From: Paramecium sonneborni
Taxonomy: Eukaryota > Ciliophora > Oligohymenophorea > Peniculida > Parameciidae
Direction of reading: 5' to 3'
NCBI GenBank assembly: GCA_905182985.1
Contig: CAJJDN010000003.1
Span: 559,047 to 623,046 of the forward strand
Length of the DNA stretch: 64,000 nt
How positions within the stretch are numbered: the stretch's first letter is position 1; each line of letters starts with the position of its first letter. The position numbers were made by a program, and so were the translations under genes. This document shows, piece after piece, positions 12,406 to 25,282 of this stretch. The notes beneath the pieces were generated by a model that did not search any database, was not told the origin of the DNA, and saw only the letters and a program-made list of their open reading frames with translations.

Positions 12406-14032
12406 TCAATTTTTCTCTAGAATTGCTAATTTAGCTCTAATGCTGGCAATATATAAATTATTTGCTTCTTCTTCAGCTTAAACATCTTTATTTAATAAGG
12501 CTAATTTTTCTCTCTCTTTAGCCTTTTACTCTAATTTTTATACATTATTTAAAACATTTTAAACTTTTTATTCATTTTCTAAACCTTTATTTTCTATTAT
12601 TCTTAAATAATTTATATATTTACTTTTCCCATTAATCTTCGATGTTAACTTAAACTTTTCTTTATTATTTCATTTATTATAGATAATCAGTTGTTTTTGG
12701 TTTAGGTGGAAGTTCAGCAGGTTTTTCTTATTTTTCTACAACTTTTTACACTTTTTTAACAATTGGTTTAGGTGGTCTATTTTCTTAATGATTACTTTGA
12801 TCATTTATTGAATCTTTTGAATCATGGCTTAAATGTCTTTATTTAGGAATAAACCGTTAAATTTTTCTGAGATTTTACTCAGTAATTTGAATTTCTTTTA
12901 TTTATTTAGATTATTCTTCTTTAGGAGGTGGAGATTATTTAGGTTTTACAGGGTGTTCTTTAAAATAAATTTCTTAAGCAACATCAGCATATTTTAATTA
13001 TTTTAATCTGGCCAATTTTTTTTATTCCATTTCTTATTCTCTTATCAACTTTTGCATTTTTGACTCTTCTTCAACTCTTATTTATGCTTAACTCTTTGGA
13101 AATCTGAGAGATTTTTGTTTTATCTCATGTTCAAGTTCTTATTTATGATGTTCCCTTTCATATTCTTTAATTTTTCTATCCTCTTCATATTTCTTTTAGT
13201 GTTCTGTTAATTCGCTTAATTTTATTGGTTAACTCAGTTCTCTTTTTTGAGCTAAAACAGCCTTAATAAAAATAATAAATACTTTACGCTTTTCTAATTC
13301 TGACATCTATAAAGCTTCATCTTTTTATTTGAGTAATTATTCTTTTTGCTTCATCTTTTCTTAAATCTACTTAATTACTCTATTAGCTTCTTATTATTAT
13401 CTTGAAATTCTTTCTTTCTCTGCTTTATCTTCTTCCATTCTCTATAAGATCTGTTATCTTTTATTAGGTCTAGGAATATTTGCTATTTCTTCTGCATAAG
13501 CAAAAGCTTAATCTTTAGTTGTTTGTGACTATTATTTAATTTAATTAATTTTTTGTCTCTTTTTTTATTCTTGAGAATTATGTTGCTTTTTTTCTGATTC
13601 TACTTGTAATTCATTTAATAACTATCTATCAGATTATTTTTCATCTAATATCATTGCTGAATCTTATTAGAGAATACCAGATAATTCACATTTTTAAATA
13701 TTTTATTCATCTACAGATTAATTATTAGTATTTATTTATTAACCATAGTGTTCTTGAGTTTAAATTTTAGGGCCTTCATTTTCATTTAAAGATTTCTATT
13801 TATGTATTTAATTTAATTTTTAAAGAGAGAATCCATTGGTCATTGTTTTGGATTTAATAATTGAACCTGCAATTGAAAAGAATGATTTAAATTTCTTTAA
13901 ATGCGCCTTTTCATTTTAAACTTTTTAGATTATAATTTACATTCCTTCTTAAATCTCAGTCAATGTCTGATTGTCAGTTGTAAGTAATTCAAAATGAAAA
14001 GCTAACTATTTTTTAAAGTATAAGATTTACAT
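12406..14032 (-). CDS. coiled-coil protein, 534 aa
   Basis: Two exons joined across a 22-nt intron (GTAAATAT...TTAAG). The N-terminal 70 residues look folded (starts MQILYFKKQLAFHFELL). From about residue 150 to the end the sequence is highly charged, with long Glu/Lys/Arg/Gln runs typical of extended coiled coil, broken by Pro-rich segments (KPKQSPPPKEEQ, ELPPKPKTT). The start is the first ATG after an in-frame TGA. No named family was recognised. A cytoskeletal or ciliary structural role is a guess from composition only. It lies 125 bp downstream of GINS1 on the same strand. Confidence 0.65.
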
Positions 14033-14157
14033 TAAATTGATTTTAAATAGCAATCATTAAAGCTTCGATAGTACACTCTTACAATTAAATTTCATGTTGT
14101 TGGGAATCAAGAGTAACAAAAATTTACATAATAAAAAATATTAATATAATTTAATAT

Positions 14158-14801
14158 TCATAATTAAACAAGAGAACCATCTTATAAAAATTTAATAACA
14201 TCTGATTTCTTTACTAATTATTATGTTCCTTCTTCTAAATCAAGTTCGTCTCCATCTTAAGTAATGATATTTCCAATTTATTTGATCACTCTAACTTCAA
14301 TAAAAACTTCTGATGGTGGAATTATATTCTAATTAAAGGAGAGAATTGATGATTACTTAACTAACTTTTGTGTCAGTGTCATTTTCATACTTCTTAACCA
14401 ATTAATCAAAAAATTTATAGTATTCTTTTTCATTTTTAGAAAGCTAATCTAAGTGATCACTACTTAATTATCCTGAATCAATAAAATATTAGGATTGTAT
14501 TTTATTAATCTAGATGATGATTAAAAAGTACTCTATGCATTAAATATGCTAATTAAACTCTTTTTGTTCTTTCGACATCTTTTATTTTAAGTTAGATAAT
14601 AGGTTTAATTTTATCTGCCAATTCAGGATCATTACGAAGTCTAAGTTTGATAAAATGAGATCACTTATAAATTTCTTAGATTTCTTTAATCGATTTTTGA
14701 TGATCGGTTGTGCAAGTTTCATACAATTCTTCATTAAAAGGAGGTAGAAATAGACTCGTTTTAAGATCTAACAACAATTTATTCCTATTATGTATATCCA
14801 T
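14158..14801 (-). CDS. GINS1: GINS complex subunit PSF1
   Basis: Four exons (introns 24, 22 and 28 nt) encode 189 aa, close to the usual PSF1 length. The A domain is recognisable at KIQSQYFIDSG through LSKNEKEYYKFFDQLVKKY, equivalent to the EEMEWFNNYKRSLATYM region. The C-terminal B domain reads NIIPPSEVFIEVRVIKQIG, then DELDLEEGTQQLVKKSDVIK and LQDGSLVQL, matching PSF1's KPPKSLYIEVR...LLKKNSQHFLP...LIRQGVLE. PSF1 forms the GINS tetramer with SLD5, PSF2 and PSF3, part of the CMG replicative helicase in the nucleus. The first intron starts GTGATC rather than GTA and carries an in-frame TGA if retained. Confidence 0.9.
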
Positions 14802-15017
14802 AATTATAAATAAAATATTAAAATTTTTCATTTCAAATACTTTATTTTATTGAAATTTATCTACGACATAAACAATATATATTTCATATATAAGATAAAT
14901 ATAACAATGGATTTAGGAATAAAATGTGTATTTATTCTTAATCTTGAATGATTTAAAAGTTTTAATTAGTGTGGTTGTGATATAGTAGTCAACGGCAAAA
15001 TATTTGTAATAAATAAA

Positions 15018-16191
15018 ATGAAAAAAATCGTTATTTTATGGATCAGTGTTGTTGTAGTTTTTTGTAAATTTTCAGAAATGAACCTTGAATCAAGTCTTCA
15101 TGAAAATGGATCAGTATATGGATGGAGAGAAGAGGAATAGAAGATGTTTTAAAATTGGGTAAAAGATAATTAGAGAACATATAATAACGAATTTGAAATG
15201 ATCTATAGAATGGAAGTATTTGTGAAGAACTATAGAGCAATGAAAGTATTATAAAATAGTAATAAATCAAATAGCATCATAATGAATAATTACCAAAAGA
15301 TGTTTGGGGATTAAACAATTTTGCAGATGAAACAAATGAAGAATTAGTTGATAAATTATTTATGAAGAGAGATTTTGAAAGTCATTATGAATTATTCAAT
15401 GAAGATGATATAAATGAAATAAGATCAGATGCTTTGAGTCATAATTCATTTTTATAATCTGATAAAAAAGTTGTTGTTGTTAAGAAAGCAGTAAAATAAG
15501 TAGAAAAAGTAGTTGAACAAGTTAAGAATCCTCCTAGTTTAGATTGGTTGAAATAGGTAAAGATAATATTAATAATATTAAGATTACTGAAGTTCAATAA
15601 TAAGGAAGATGTGGTAGTTGTTGGGCATTTGCAGTATCTGATGTTACAATTAGTAGATTATCTATAGCTAATAAAAATAAGTTAGATTAATTATCTAAAA
15701 CTCATTTAATTGATTGTGCAGATGGAAATACTGCAGGATGTGATGGAGGATCTGTTGGTGATGCTTTTGAATTTATAAATAATTATGGAACTGTTTATGA
15801 AAAAGATTATAGAGAATATGATTAAAAAGAAGATGAATGTACAAAACCTAAAGGAAGTATAGGATATAAACAATTTTAATCAATTGAAGGATTAAGTAAA
15901 TTTACAAATGATGACATTGAAACTGCTATGTAAGATGGACCTGTTGCTGCTCTTATGTATGCAGATGAAAGTTGGTTAAGATATAAATCTGGGATTATTA
16001 ATACTTGTAATTATCCTAAAGTTTCTAATTATTAACATGTTGTTGTTATTGTCGCATATGATACTTAAACATGGTTTGTTAAAAACTCTTGGGGACAATA
16101 ATGGGGTATGGAAGGCTTTTTTTAAGTTTAAAAGAATGGAGATGATAACTGTCTTGATAAAATTAAGAAAATTACCTTCCCAGAGATTTGA
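15018..16191 (+). CDS. papain-family (C1A) cysteine protease
   Basis: Three exons (introns 29 and 26 nt) give a 372-aa preproenzyme. Residues 1-17 are a signal peptide. The propeptide contains NNFADETNEELVDK, like the GNFD/FAD motif of cathepsin L proregions. The mature domain starts near SLDWLKQITEV and shows QGRCGSCWAF (catalytic Cys and oxyanion Gln), then CADGNTAGCDGGSV, NYQHVVVIVAY (catalytic His) and WFVKNSWGQQWG (catalytic Asn). The oxyanion Gln is itself encoded by TAA, direct proof of the reassigned code. It likely acts in phagolysosomal protein digestion. All catalytic residues are intact. Confidence 0.92.
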
Positions 16192-16303
16192 TTTATTATA
16201 ATCAATAATAATAAAAATCGATTTTAATTTATTCAATTTTATAATTACTTTTATTCATAATTTAAACTATATATTATATTTTAATAAAATAATTACATAC
16301 AAT

Positions 16304-17266
16304 ATGGCAGATATCTCCTTCAGAGGATTTATTTCATTAAAAAATATTAAAAATCCAGAATATGAAATGGAATATCTATTAGATCCAGAAAATAATAAAT
16401 ATGTAAGAGATAAATTACCAATTAAAATTTAAAATTTTGAAATCAAAAAATTAGAATGGATTGATTTTATAGGTAAACCAAATTTAGAAATGCCTTATAT
16501 TGCTCATTGTTATTGGAATATTATATACGATTATTAAATGATTGAAGAAAAAGAAGAACCATAAATTAAAAAATAACAATCGCCAATATTACCTATATTA
16601 AAAACTAATGAATCTTAAGAAAAAGATCATCCTTTAGATTTAAAATAATCACCTCAAATACCTTTTAGTAAAATTAATGAACCATAAGAATAATAAGGTA
16701 TTAAATAATAATCACCTAAATTACCACCTAAATAACCTTTATAATACAATAATCAATTACCTAGAATTAATAATAGACTCTTTAATAAACCTCCAACACC
16801 TTCTACAAGAGTTTCAAGTGTTTAAAAAATTACTCGCTTATAAACTCCTAAGAATTCTTCTCCTTAAAATAAAGTTGCTAGAAGTAATTCTAGTTACAGT
16901 CTAAAAAGATAATCCCCTGCAAATCAAAAAATTAAATTATAAGTTTCTTGTAAATTCTCAGAAAAATCTTGGGCTAAATCAACTACTGATAATGAACTAT
17001 TAGAACATGAAACTGGACATTATTTAATTGGATGTTTATGTGCTTTAGAATTCAAAAGATAAATTGAATAATTAGGAATTTTAAAATCAGATAATCATAA
17101 ATCTGAAATCAATTCGATCTTTCAAACCAATTTAAGAAGTTTTCTTAAAATTGAAAAAGATTATGATGATGAGACTAATCATTACTTTGATACTAATTTA
17201 TAAAAAAAATGGAATCACAAATTAAAAGAATAATTGTTATTATATGAAATGTATTTTAACAATTGA
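16304..17266 (+). CDS. unknown protein with HExxH (DUF922-like) C-terminal domain
   Basis: A single 321-codon frame. The N-terminal 80 residues look folded (starts MADISFRGFISLKNIKNPEY). A Pro/Gln/Ser/Asn-rich linker follows to about residue 225. The last 90 residues contain LLEHETGHYLIGCLCALEFK, then YDDETNHYFDTNLQKKWNHK. HExxH followed by a helix, and later a YDxxTxHx...Q..W block, is the signature I associate with the bacterial DUF922 family, putative zinc metallopeptidases. His and Glu of HExxH are present. Peptidase activity is inferred, not shown. It ends only 20 bp from the stop of the convergent neighbour. Confidence 0.65.
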
Positions 17267-17286
17267 TTAAGTGTAATAATACTATT

Positions 17287-18100
17287 TCATTAATTTATAT
17301 CATATTCTTAATCTAGTCTTATCGAATTAATGTTTAGTTTTAATAATAATAAGTAATCTTTAAATTCATACAAGTGATTATTATATTGATCTTATAAAGA
17401 TTCAATATATTATACTATTTATATTAATAACTATTTTTCTTTCATTTAATTTAATTACATTTTACAAGTTATTTCTTTAGTCCTGTTTATATTTTAATTT
17501 TTAATCTATAATATCGAATCTTTAACGAATTATAATTGTTCTTTCAAAACCTCTAATTCCTTTTGGTTTTCCTATAAATTCATTTCACTATTCAATAAAC
17601 TTTATTTTTATTGATCCATCTCATTTTGACAGCTTAGTTTATAAATTATATGAATACAATCTTAATTTTTCACTAAGAATAACTTTCTGTGTTTCTAATT
17701 TTTTATTTTATTCTTATTAGTATTCTTTATAGAGATCGTTTGATGACTTTGTTTTCGATTTCATAATTACATTTTACAGACGAATGTTCTATAACTTTTG
17801 TAAAATTTGCATTCTTTCTTAATTTTCGACAATGATTTTGTCATTAAATAATTCTGTTTCAGTTGACATTTAAGTAGAACGTTCAGAAGTAAGATTTATA
17901 GATTTCTTATGACCAAAAAGTATTTATTTTTTTGCATTATTTCTTGGTGTTTATATGTTATCTTATTAACAAATGATCTTTTATTTTTATATATTCTAAC
18001 TTTTCCAAGTTTAAATTATAAATTGTCTCTCTTTTTAAATATCTTAAGTTATTGTGCCTTTTTCAGACTTTTAACCTTATTATTAAGCCTAACAATTCAT
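17287..18100 (-). CDS. coiled-coil protein, 262 aa
   Basis: Two exons with a 25-nt intron (GTATTC...CTAAG). The first 80 residues are Gln/Lys/Thr-rich and look disordered (NIQTPRNNAKKQILFGHKKS). Residues 90-260 form one long predicted coiled coil, for example KELEVLKEQLQFVKDSILQ. An internal ATG at 17869 is possible, but the upstream extension has clear codon character and leaves a normal 53 bp gap to the next gene, so 18100 is preferred. No family was recognised. Confidence 0.65.
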
Positions 18101-18153
18101 ATCAAAATTTAAAATCATTATTTATAAATATAGTCAATTTTAATAATATATAT

Positions 18154-18991
18154 TCAGATTTATTCTTCAAGTGTTATTAGCATTTACATATAGATGTTAT
18201 TAAATTTGCTTATATAATGTGCAAATTCACAATCTTCAGTCAACAATTAATCTTTTAAATACTTTTTGATGAATTAATCTACCTTCATTATAATTTATTT
18301 ATGTTTAATAATACTCTGTCTATTATTAACTATTTCATTCTTTAAAGATCTATTAGTTGTAATGATTTCTAAAAGGTTATGATCTTCATTCAATTAATCT
18401 AGTTCAAATTTCAATTATTGTAATAATTATTTATTAGATTAATATTATTACTTTGCATATTTAAGTAATTATCTCTTCTCCTATAAGATTTATTTAGTTC
18501 TATATTTATATTACATAATACTTAATGATTTTCTTTTCAAAATTTTCTATTTATCCTTCTTATATAGGGATTATGGGTTAAGAATTTGAAATACTTTATG
18601 GTGATTTATTAATCTAGTGACAGATTTTCTAAAGTTTTTGATCAGTTTCATTAACAAAGTTTTCGAAGTTGCTCATAAGTAATCTATCACTGAATGTATT
18701 ATCTTCTTTAATAATTTCAGTCTTATTTGTTTGTAATTTAGCTGTTAATAGATTCATTTTCTTTTTTAAAATATCCCTTCTTATCATATTTTGAAATTAT
18801 TAGGTACTATTTTAAGTTTTATTAAATTTGTCTGTTGAATCTAATTTATTTGTTGGACTTAATATTCTTAATCTTGAATTAGGAGAAGTATTTGGGGTTA
18901 ACATACTTTTAGGTGTATAAGAATTCTATTTTGAAGGAAATCTTTGTGAAAGTATTTTATCTAAACTTTTTATGCTAATAAATTCATTCAT
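18154..18991 (-). CDS. coiled-coil protein, 267 aa
   Basis: Two exons separated by a 34-nt intron (GTAATA...TTATAG), at the upper end of the size range. The N-terminus is Ser/Thr/Pro-rich with SP/TP sites (TPKSMLTPNTSPN), possibly phosphorylated. The rest is helical and coiled (QLLQQLKFELDQLNEDH). No named family was recognised. Its start codon lies 3 bp from the start codon of the divergent plus-strand gene at 18995. Confidence 0.65.
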
Positions 18992-18994
18992 AAA

Positions 18995-19855
18995 ATGAAA
19001 TAAAAAGAAATTAAACTTGTATATGAAAAAAGTAATGAGACATATTATTGGCAAATGATGCCTTTAGAATAATTCATTTTAGAAGTTAGTCATGTTTTCA
19101 ATATTCAAATAGGCACATTTTAAGTTGTATCATATGATAAAAAAATTGAAATTAGAAATACTGAAGAATTATATTGGTATGGTTAAAGTAGCGGAATATT
19201 AATTACAGATAAATCGATCAATTAAAATAGAGTTTATTCTCCAGTCCCTAATTTAAATTTAAGCTAGATGCAAAATTAAAAACAATATTCAATAGTTAGA
19301 AAAACTTAAGAAATTAAAAAAAGACTCAATTAAACAATTAAATTCATGAAGGAAACTTAATCTACTGTTACTTATAGAAGTTTATCTCCTAAAGAAAGTT
19401 GGAAATGTTTATAAGAAAAGACCAAATAGTTATAAGAACAAACTTAATAATTTAATAGTAGACAAGAAGAATTGTAACATGAATCTGAAATGTATTTAAT
19501 AAATCATTATCTAAGATTATTAAAGGAGATTTTAGTTGTTTAAAATGAAAATGTAATGTATAGCAAACGAAATGAAGGATTATAGAAATCTATTAATTAA
19601 CTTTAAATGTTATTGAAACTTTAGAAAAAATAAATAAACTAAATTAAAATGAGGTATCCTGCAATAGATTTAGATTCTTATATCGATTCTATTAAGTATT
19701 AAAGTAATCTTAAAGATACTTTATTGAATTATCTTTAAGAATTGTTGCAAATGATTATAAAAAGTGAAAATAAAACTCAATTCAAAACAACTTTTAATCA
19801 AAATGAAACATTACTATATCTATAATAGATTATCAAAGAAATAAAGAAAATTTGA
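18995..19855 (+). CDS. unknown 286-aa protein with small folded N-terminus and coiled coil
   Basis: A single 287-codon frame. Residues 1-75 (starts MKQKEIKLVYEKSNETYYW, with GTFQVVSYDKKIEIRNTEEL) look like a small beta-rich domain, reminiscent of a ubiquitin-like or PB1 fold, though this is weak. The remainder is charged and coiled, with FIDYLQ-poor, Leu/Gln/Lys-rich segments. It shares a 3-bp start-to-start spacing with the divergent gene at 18991, so both promoters must lie in coding sequence or overlap each other's leaders. It ends 29 bp before the stop of UTP13. Confidence 0.65.
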
Positions 19856-19884
19856 AAATAATACTTTATAATAAACATCATTAA

Positions 19885-22283
19885 TCATACAACAATTTTA
19901 GACTTATCTATCATGAATTTTATTAGAAACTAAGAAGAATAATTACTTTCTAATCTATCAAAACATTTTGATGTCAAATATTTTAATTATTACAACAATT
20001 TTTTCACTAACTCTCTTTTTTCATCCTTAAATTCATTTACATTTATCAGTTTAATTGAATAAAAAAATAAATGTTAAGCTGCTTAATATGTTTTTTTGCT
20101 TTAATTTAATGTTATCAATAATTATAAGAATTTTAATAGATCTTCTTTTGCTATTTTTTAGGATAATAGAGATATAACATTATCATAATCTTCTTGTCTT
20201 AAATATAAATAATATATACTTATAAATTTGAGTAACAGCTTATATAAAATGTTTTATATAATTATTCTAAAATGCTAGAAAAGCTGCATCTAAAAATAGT
20301 TTATCTCTCATTAGATCTTGAAAAGTTTGTAATTTTATTTTAATTTCATGTTATTGTAATTATTATTATTAAGTTACTTATTCTGTTTTATCTTTCCATA
20401 GGATTAAATTTGAATCATTAGCTCCAGTAACGATATAAACATCTTAATTTTCTCTTTTAATATCTAAAGCATATATTTTACCAGTATGTTAAGAGAAAGT
20501 ATTAATGCATATTTATTTTTTTACATTCCATAATTTTATATTTCCAATTGAATCAGTGCTTATTAATTCTGATCCTCTAGCCAGCCAAGCTACTTTTAAT
20601 TGAGGAGCAATTCCTTAAAATGATTTTATTATTGAACCATCGCTGAGATTCCAAAGCTTAATAGTATTATCTCCACTAGCTGAAGCTAATATTTTTTCTA
20701 TTGGAGAAAATTATAAGTCCCATACTCCTCTTTTATGACCTTTAAGAATCATTTTATTCATTAAATTTTCATCCCATAATTTAATCAATCTATCTTAAGA
20801 GGATGTAGCAATTAATTTATTATTAGGTGAGAATCGAACACAATTCATCTCTTTTTCATGAGCAACAACAGTTTTAATTGATTATTCAGATTAATAATTC
20901 TTTAAATCCCATAATTTAAGAGTTTTATCTTTTGAAACAGAGGCAATATATTTAGAATTCACATCTATACATATAACATCATCAGAATGTCCACTATATT
21001 TATGTAATTCCTTAGGTTATTTAAATCCTTTATATTTGAATATAATAACACAATTATCTTTAGAAGCTGTTACTATTAAATCATCTATAAATTCACAACA
21101 CATAATAACACTGTAATGAGCTTTCCAAACTATAACATCCATATTATCTAAATTTAATATCCTAATTTATAAATTTATTATCATACTTCATAAATGGTGA
21201 ATTCGTAGCCAATAGTAACTAATTATTTTTTATAAACTTTGCATGAAGAATCTCATCATTATATCCTAACAATAGTTTTTATTATTATATTTGACCAGAT
21301 ACTAATTCAGTAATGTAGATATGTAGTTCACTTGTGACAATATACAATTTTTCATTACAAGTCATAAACTTCAATATTTATTATCCATTTAATTGTGAAT
21401 CTATTATAATTTTTTTATTTTGTTATTTAGTATGTAAATCTCCAGATTCAGTACCAATTATTAATGTATTTTTGAAATAAATGAAGGTTTCAATTTCTAT
21501 ATCAAATTCTATTGTTTCTGTCAACTTTTATACACTTGTATCCCAAAATTTAATGTATTTATTACAACTTGATATCAATATATGTTAATTAAATTAGATA
21601 TGAGTAATTCTACTGTTGAAATCTACAAAAGCACATAGTATTCTATTAGCTACTAAATCAAATAATGAAATGCGTCTATCATCTGTAGCAATTGCAACTT
21701 ATAATTTTCTCATAATAGGAATCCATTATAATTTAAGAACACTTCCACTTACTCTAAATTCTGTACTCTATTAGTTTTTTTTCACATTTATTATTTTAAC
21801 CATACAATTTGTACCACCTAAAGCTAAATATACATCTTCAGGACTAAATTACATGTCAATAGCAAATAATGGATCTGTTTTAATTGTAAATTAAGTAATA
21901 TGATCATTTAATCTAACATATCTGAGCATATAATTCTTTGTGAATGTTGCAATATAATCATTTAAGTTACTTACACAAAAATTTGCTATTTCTTCCTAAT
22001 TATGTTAGATTTTTTTATCTAGGTATTAAACACAAAAATTAAAGCAAGTATATATCACATTATTTACTATTTATATTTTGCCACCTTAATAAAATGGTAG
22101 TAATTATTTAATTGGTTCAATATGAGTGATGAATTAATCTTCATTTATAATTTACACTTATTTAGTTTCTTATTATTTATTATCCACACTAATTTATTTG
22201 GATTAAAACGATAATTTGCTTAATTTTAATCTTTATAGACGTCTTGATTTGAGCAATTTAGTAGCCTATATGATTTTAACCAT
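19885..22283 (-). CDS. UTP13: UTP13/TBL3, WD40 subunit of the small-subunit processome
   Basis: Three exons (introns 25 and 22 nt), 783 aa, the usual UTP13 length. After a basic N-terminus comes LLPFYQGGKIQIV, equivalent to the IEPFYTGGKVQ opening of TBL3. Two beta-propellers of WD repeats follow. Clear repeats include HSDDVICIDVNSKYIASVSK, KDKTLKLWDLKNYQ, AHEKEMNCVRFSPNNKLIAT, QDRLIKLWDE, GHKRGVWDLQFSP and GDNTIKLWNLSDGS. The last 150 residues (KLQTFQDLMRDKLFLDAAFL onward) fit the C-terminal UTP13 helical domain. UTP13 belongs to the UTP-B complex that binds U3 and 18S pre-rRNA in the nucleolus. Confidence 0.88.
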
Positions 22284-22354
22284 ATATTATTATATAATTA
22301 ATTATTAATACTAAATTGGTAAACACTAAAAAAAATAAGTTAAATTATATGATA

Positions 22355-23171
<817 letters not shown>

Positions 23172-23804
23172 TTTATTTTTTATTATAATTAATTAAGCAT
23201 ATTTTTAATATATTTTAAGATATATATCCTAAAATAATTATTATAAAAATTTATATTAAAAATTTAATATCTCGTCATCTCTATTATTATTCATATATTT
23301 TATAATTAAATAGTTCAAATTATGCCATATTATTCCCATTTCTCTCATTATTACCCTCATTTCATTAACATTCTATTTTTTAGTTGACCCTTCATCTAAG
23401 ACTCAAAAACATTCTAATTTCATACAATTATTTTCAACAATTAAAACATCCTATTATTCAACATTTTACGAAATCTGTTTCAGTTAGAAGAATTGATTTC
23501 AATTATTAATATAGATTATAATTTGCTCATATTACTTTACTAAAAAGAGGGTAACCAAATATTGTTAGATAAAACTTATACATTTCTTTTAATTAATTAT
23601 TAAGGTTAATTTTGGAAATCACATTATGAATATAAATGTATAATAGAAGAAATATTTTTATATAATAATCCAATACATATTATAAATAAATTGTGATTTA
23701 ATTAATATTTATTAATAATACGCTTTTAAATTGCACACTTTAAGAATATTAGCATAAGATATAATTTAAAAATAGGGTTGTAAATAATGAAAAATTGATA
23801 ATAA
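23172..23804. other. divergent promoter region between AK and citrate synthase
   Basis: About 630 bp between two divergent start codons. An open plus-strand stretch of about 130 codons (roughly 23330-23635) and short minus-strand frames exist but lack a start or consistent coding character. It most likely holds both promoters. Confidence 0.4.
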
Positions 23805-25249
23805 ATGTAATATATTTTGAAATAATTGAACAGCAAAAGCATTTTTCATTCCTCTAACCTCTTAAAAGATAGATTAAGAGAGCTTATTCCAGTTAAATAA
23901 GCTTTATTAAGAGATATTAGAAAATAGTATGGTTAGAAGGAGATTTGTAAAGTGACTGTTGATTAAGCTATAGGAGGAATGAGAAATGTATTTGGTTTAT
24001 TTTATGATATCTCACTGTTGGATTCAAAAACTGTAGTTTATATTAATTACTTGATAGGGTATTACATTCAGAGATTACAACATTCCAGAGATATAGGAAT
24101 ACCTTTAAAAGGCAAAGAATGGAAATGAGCCATTACCAGAGGCTTTATTTTGGTTGTTATTAACAGGTGATTTTCCATCAGATTAAGAATTTAAATTTGT
24201 TTAAGAAGAATGGAGAAGAAGAGGAGAATTAGATTAAGAGACAATCAAATTCATAACAAGTCTTCCAAAATAATTACATCCTATGACTATGTTATCCTTG
24301 AGTATTTTACATTTACAAAAGGACTCAACATTTTAAAAGGTTTATGAAAGTGGAAAGGCTACAAAACCATAATATTGGGAATATTATTATGAAGATGCAA
24401 TGGACTTGGTTGCTAAAATTCCAAGAGTTGCAGCATTAATTTATAGACATAAATATAAAGTAAATAAATAATTATATATAAAAAGAATGGAGATTTAATA
24501 AGTAGTGATAATTCATTAGATTGGGCAGCAAATTATTCACATATGATGGGTTTCGATTAATTTGATGCATATGAATTATTTAGAATGTATTTAAGTATTC
24601 ATGCAGATCATGAAGGAGGAAATGTAAGTGCTCATGCTACTCATCTTGTTGGATCTGCTTTGGCTGATTAATATTTATCATATTCAGCTGGTATTAATGG
24701 ATTAGCTGGACCACTTCATGGTTTAGCAAATTAAGAAGTTCTGAAATGGTTGATTGAAATTAGAGTAATATATATATATTAATAAAATAGGAAAAATTAG
24801 GTGATAAAGTATCAAATGAAAAAATTTAAGAATATGTTCTAAATACTATTAGAGAAGGAAGAGTTGTACCAGGATATGGACATGCTGTCTTAAGATATAC
24901 TGATCCAAGATATATTCATTAAAAGAATTTTGCTGAAAGATTGATTAAGGATGATCCACTAGTTGAACTTGTTAAATAATGTTATCATGTTATTCCACCA
25001 GTTCTTAAGACTATTGGTAAGATATAGAATCCATGGCCTAATGTTGATGCTCATTCAGGAGTGTTATTAAATCATTATGGATTAAAGGAATTTGAATATT
25101 ACACAGTAGTTTTTGCTGTCTCAAGAGCACTTGGATGCACTGCAAATTTAGTTTGGGCTAGAGCATTTGGATTACCAATTGAAAGACCAGGATCTATTAC
25201 AATGAGATGGATTGAAGAAAGGTTTGGAGAAAATTAATCTGTTAAATGA
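23805..25249 (+). CDS. CS: mitochondrial citrate synthase
   Basis: Four exons (introns 25, 26 and 26 nt) encode 455 aa, a typical eukaryotic length. The start gives a Lys/Ser/Asn-rich presequence ([20 protein letters not shown]) suited to mitochondrial import. Active-site residues are present: His in [11 protein letters not shown], His in [15 protein letters not shown] and Asp in [10 protein letters not shown]. The acetyl-CoA-binding C-terminus [20 protein letters not shown], then ERPGSITM is also conserved. It condenses acetyl-CoA with oxaloacetate in the TCA cycle. A Tetrahymena citrate synthase is also known as the 14-nm filament protein, so a second structural role is possible but not visible here. 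Confidence 0.96.
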
Positions 25250-25282
25250 AAATGTATTTTATGTTAAATTTAAAATAAAATT

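Noticed and set aside
17909..18112. A 67-codon plus-strand hydrophobic ORF
   Set aside because: It is antisense to the N-terminal coding part of the 17287-18100 gene, whose frame continues across it. Antisense of Lys/Gln-rich coding gives hydrophobic shadows.
23330..23635. A 130-codon plus-strand open stretch upstream of citrate synthase
   Set aside because: No start codon and spacer-like composition; length is not significant when only TGA terminates.
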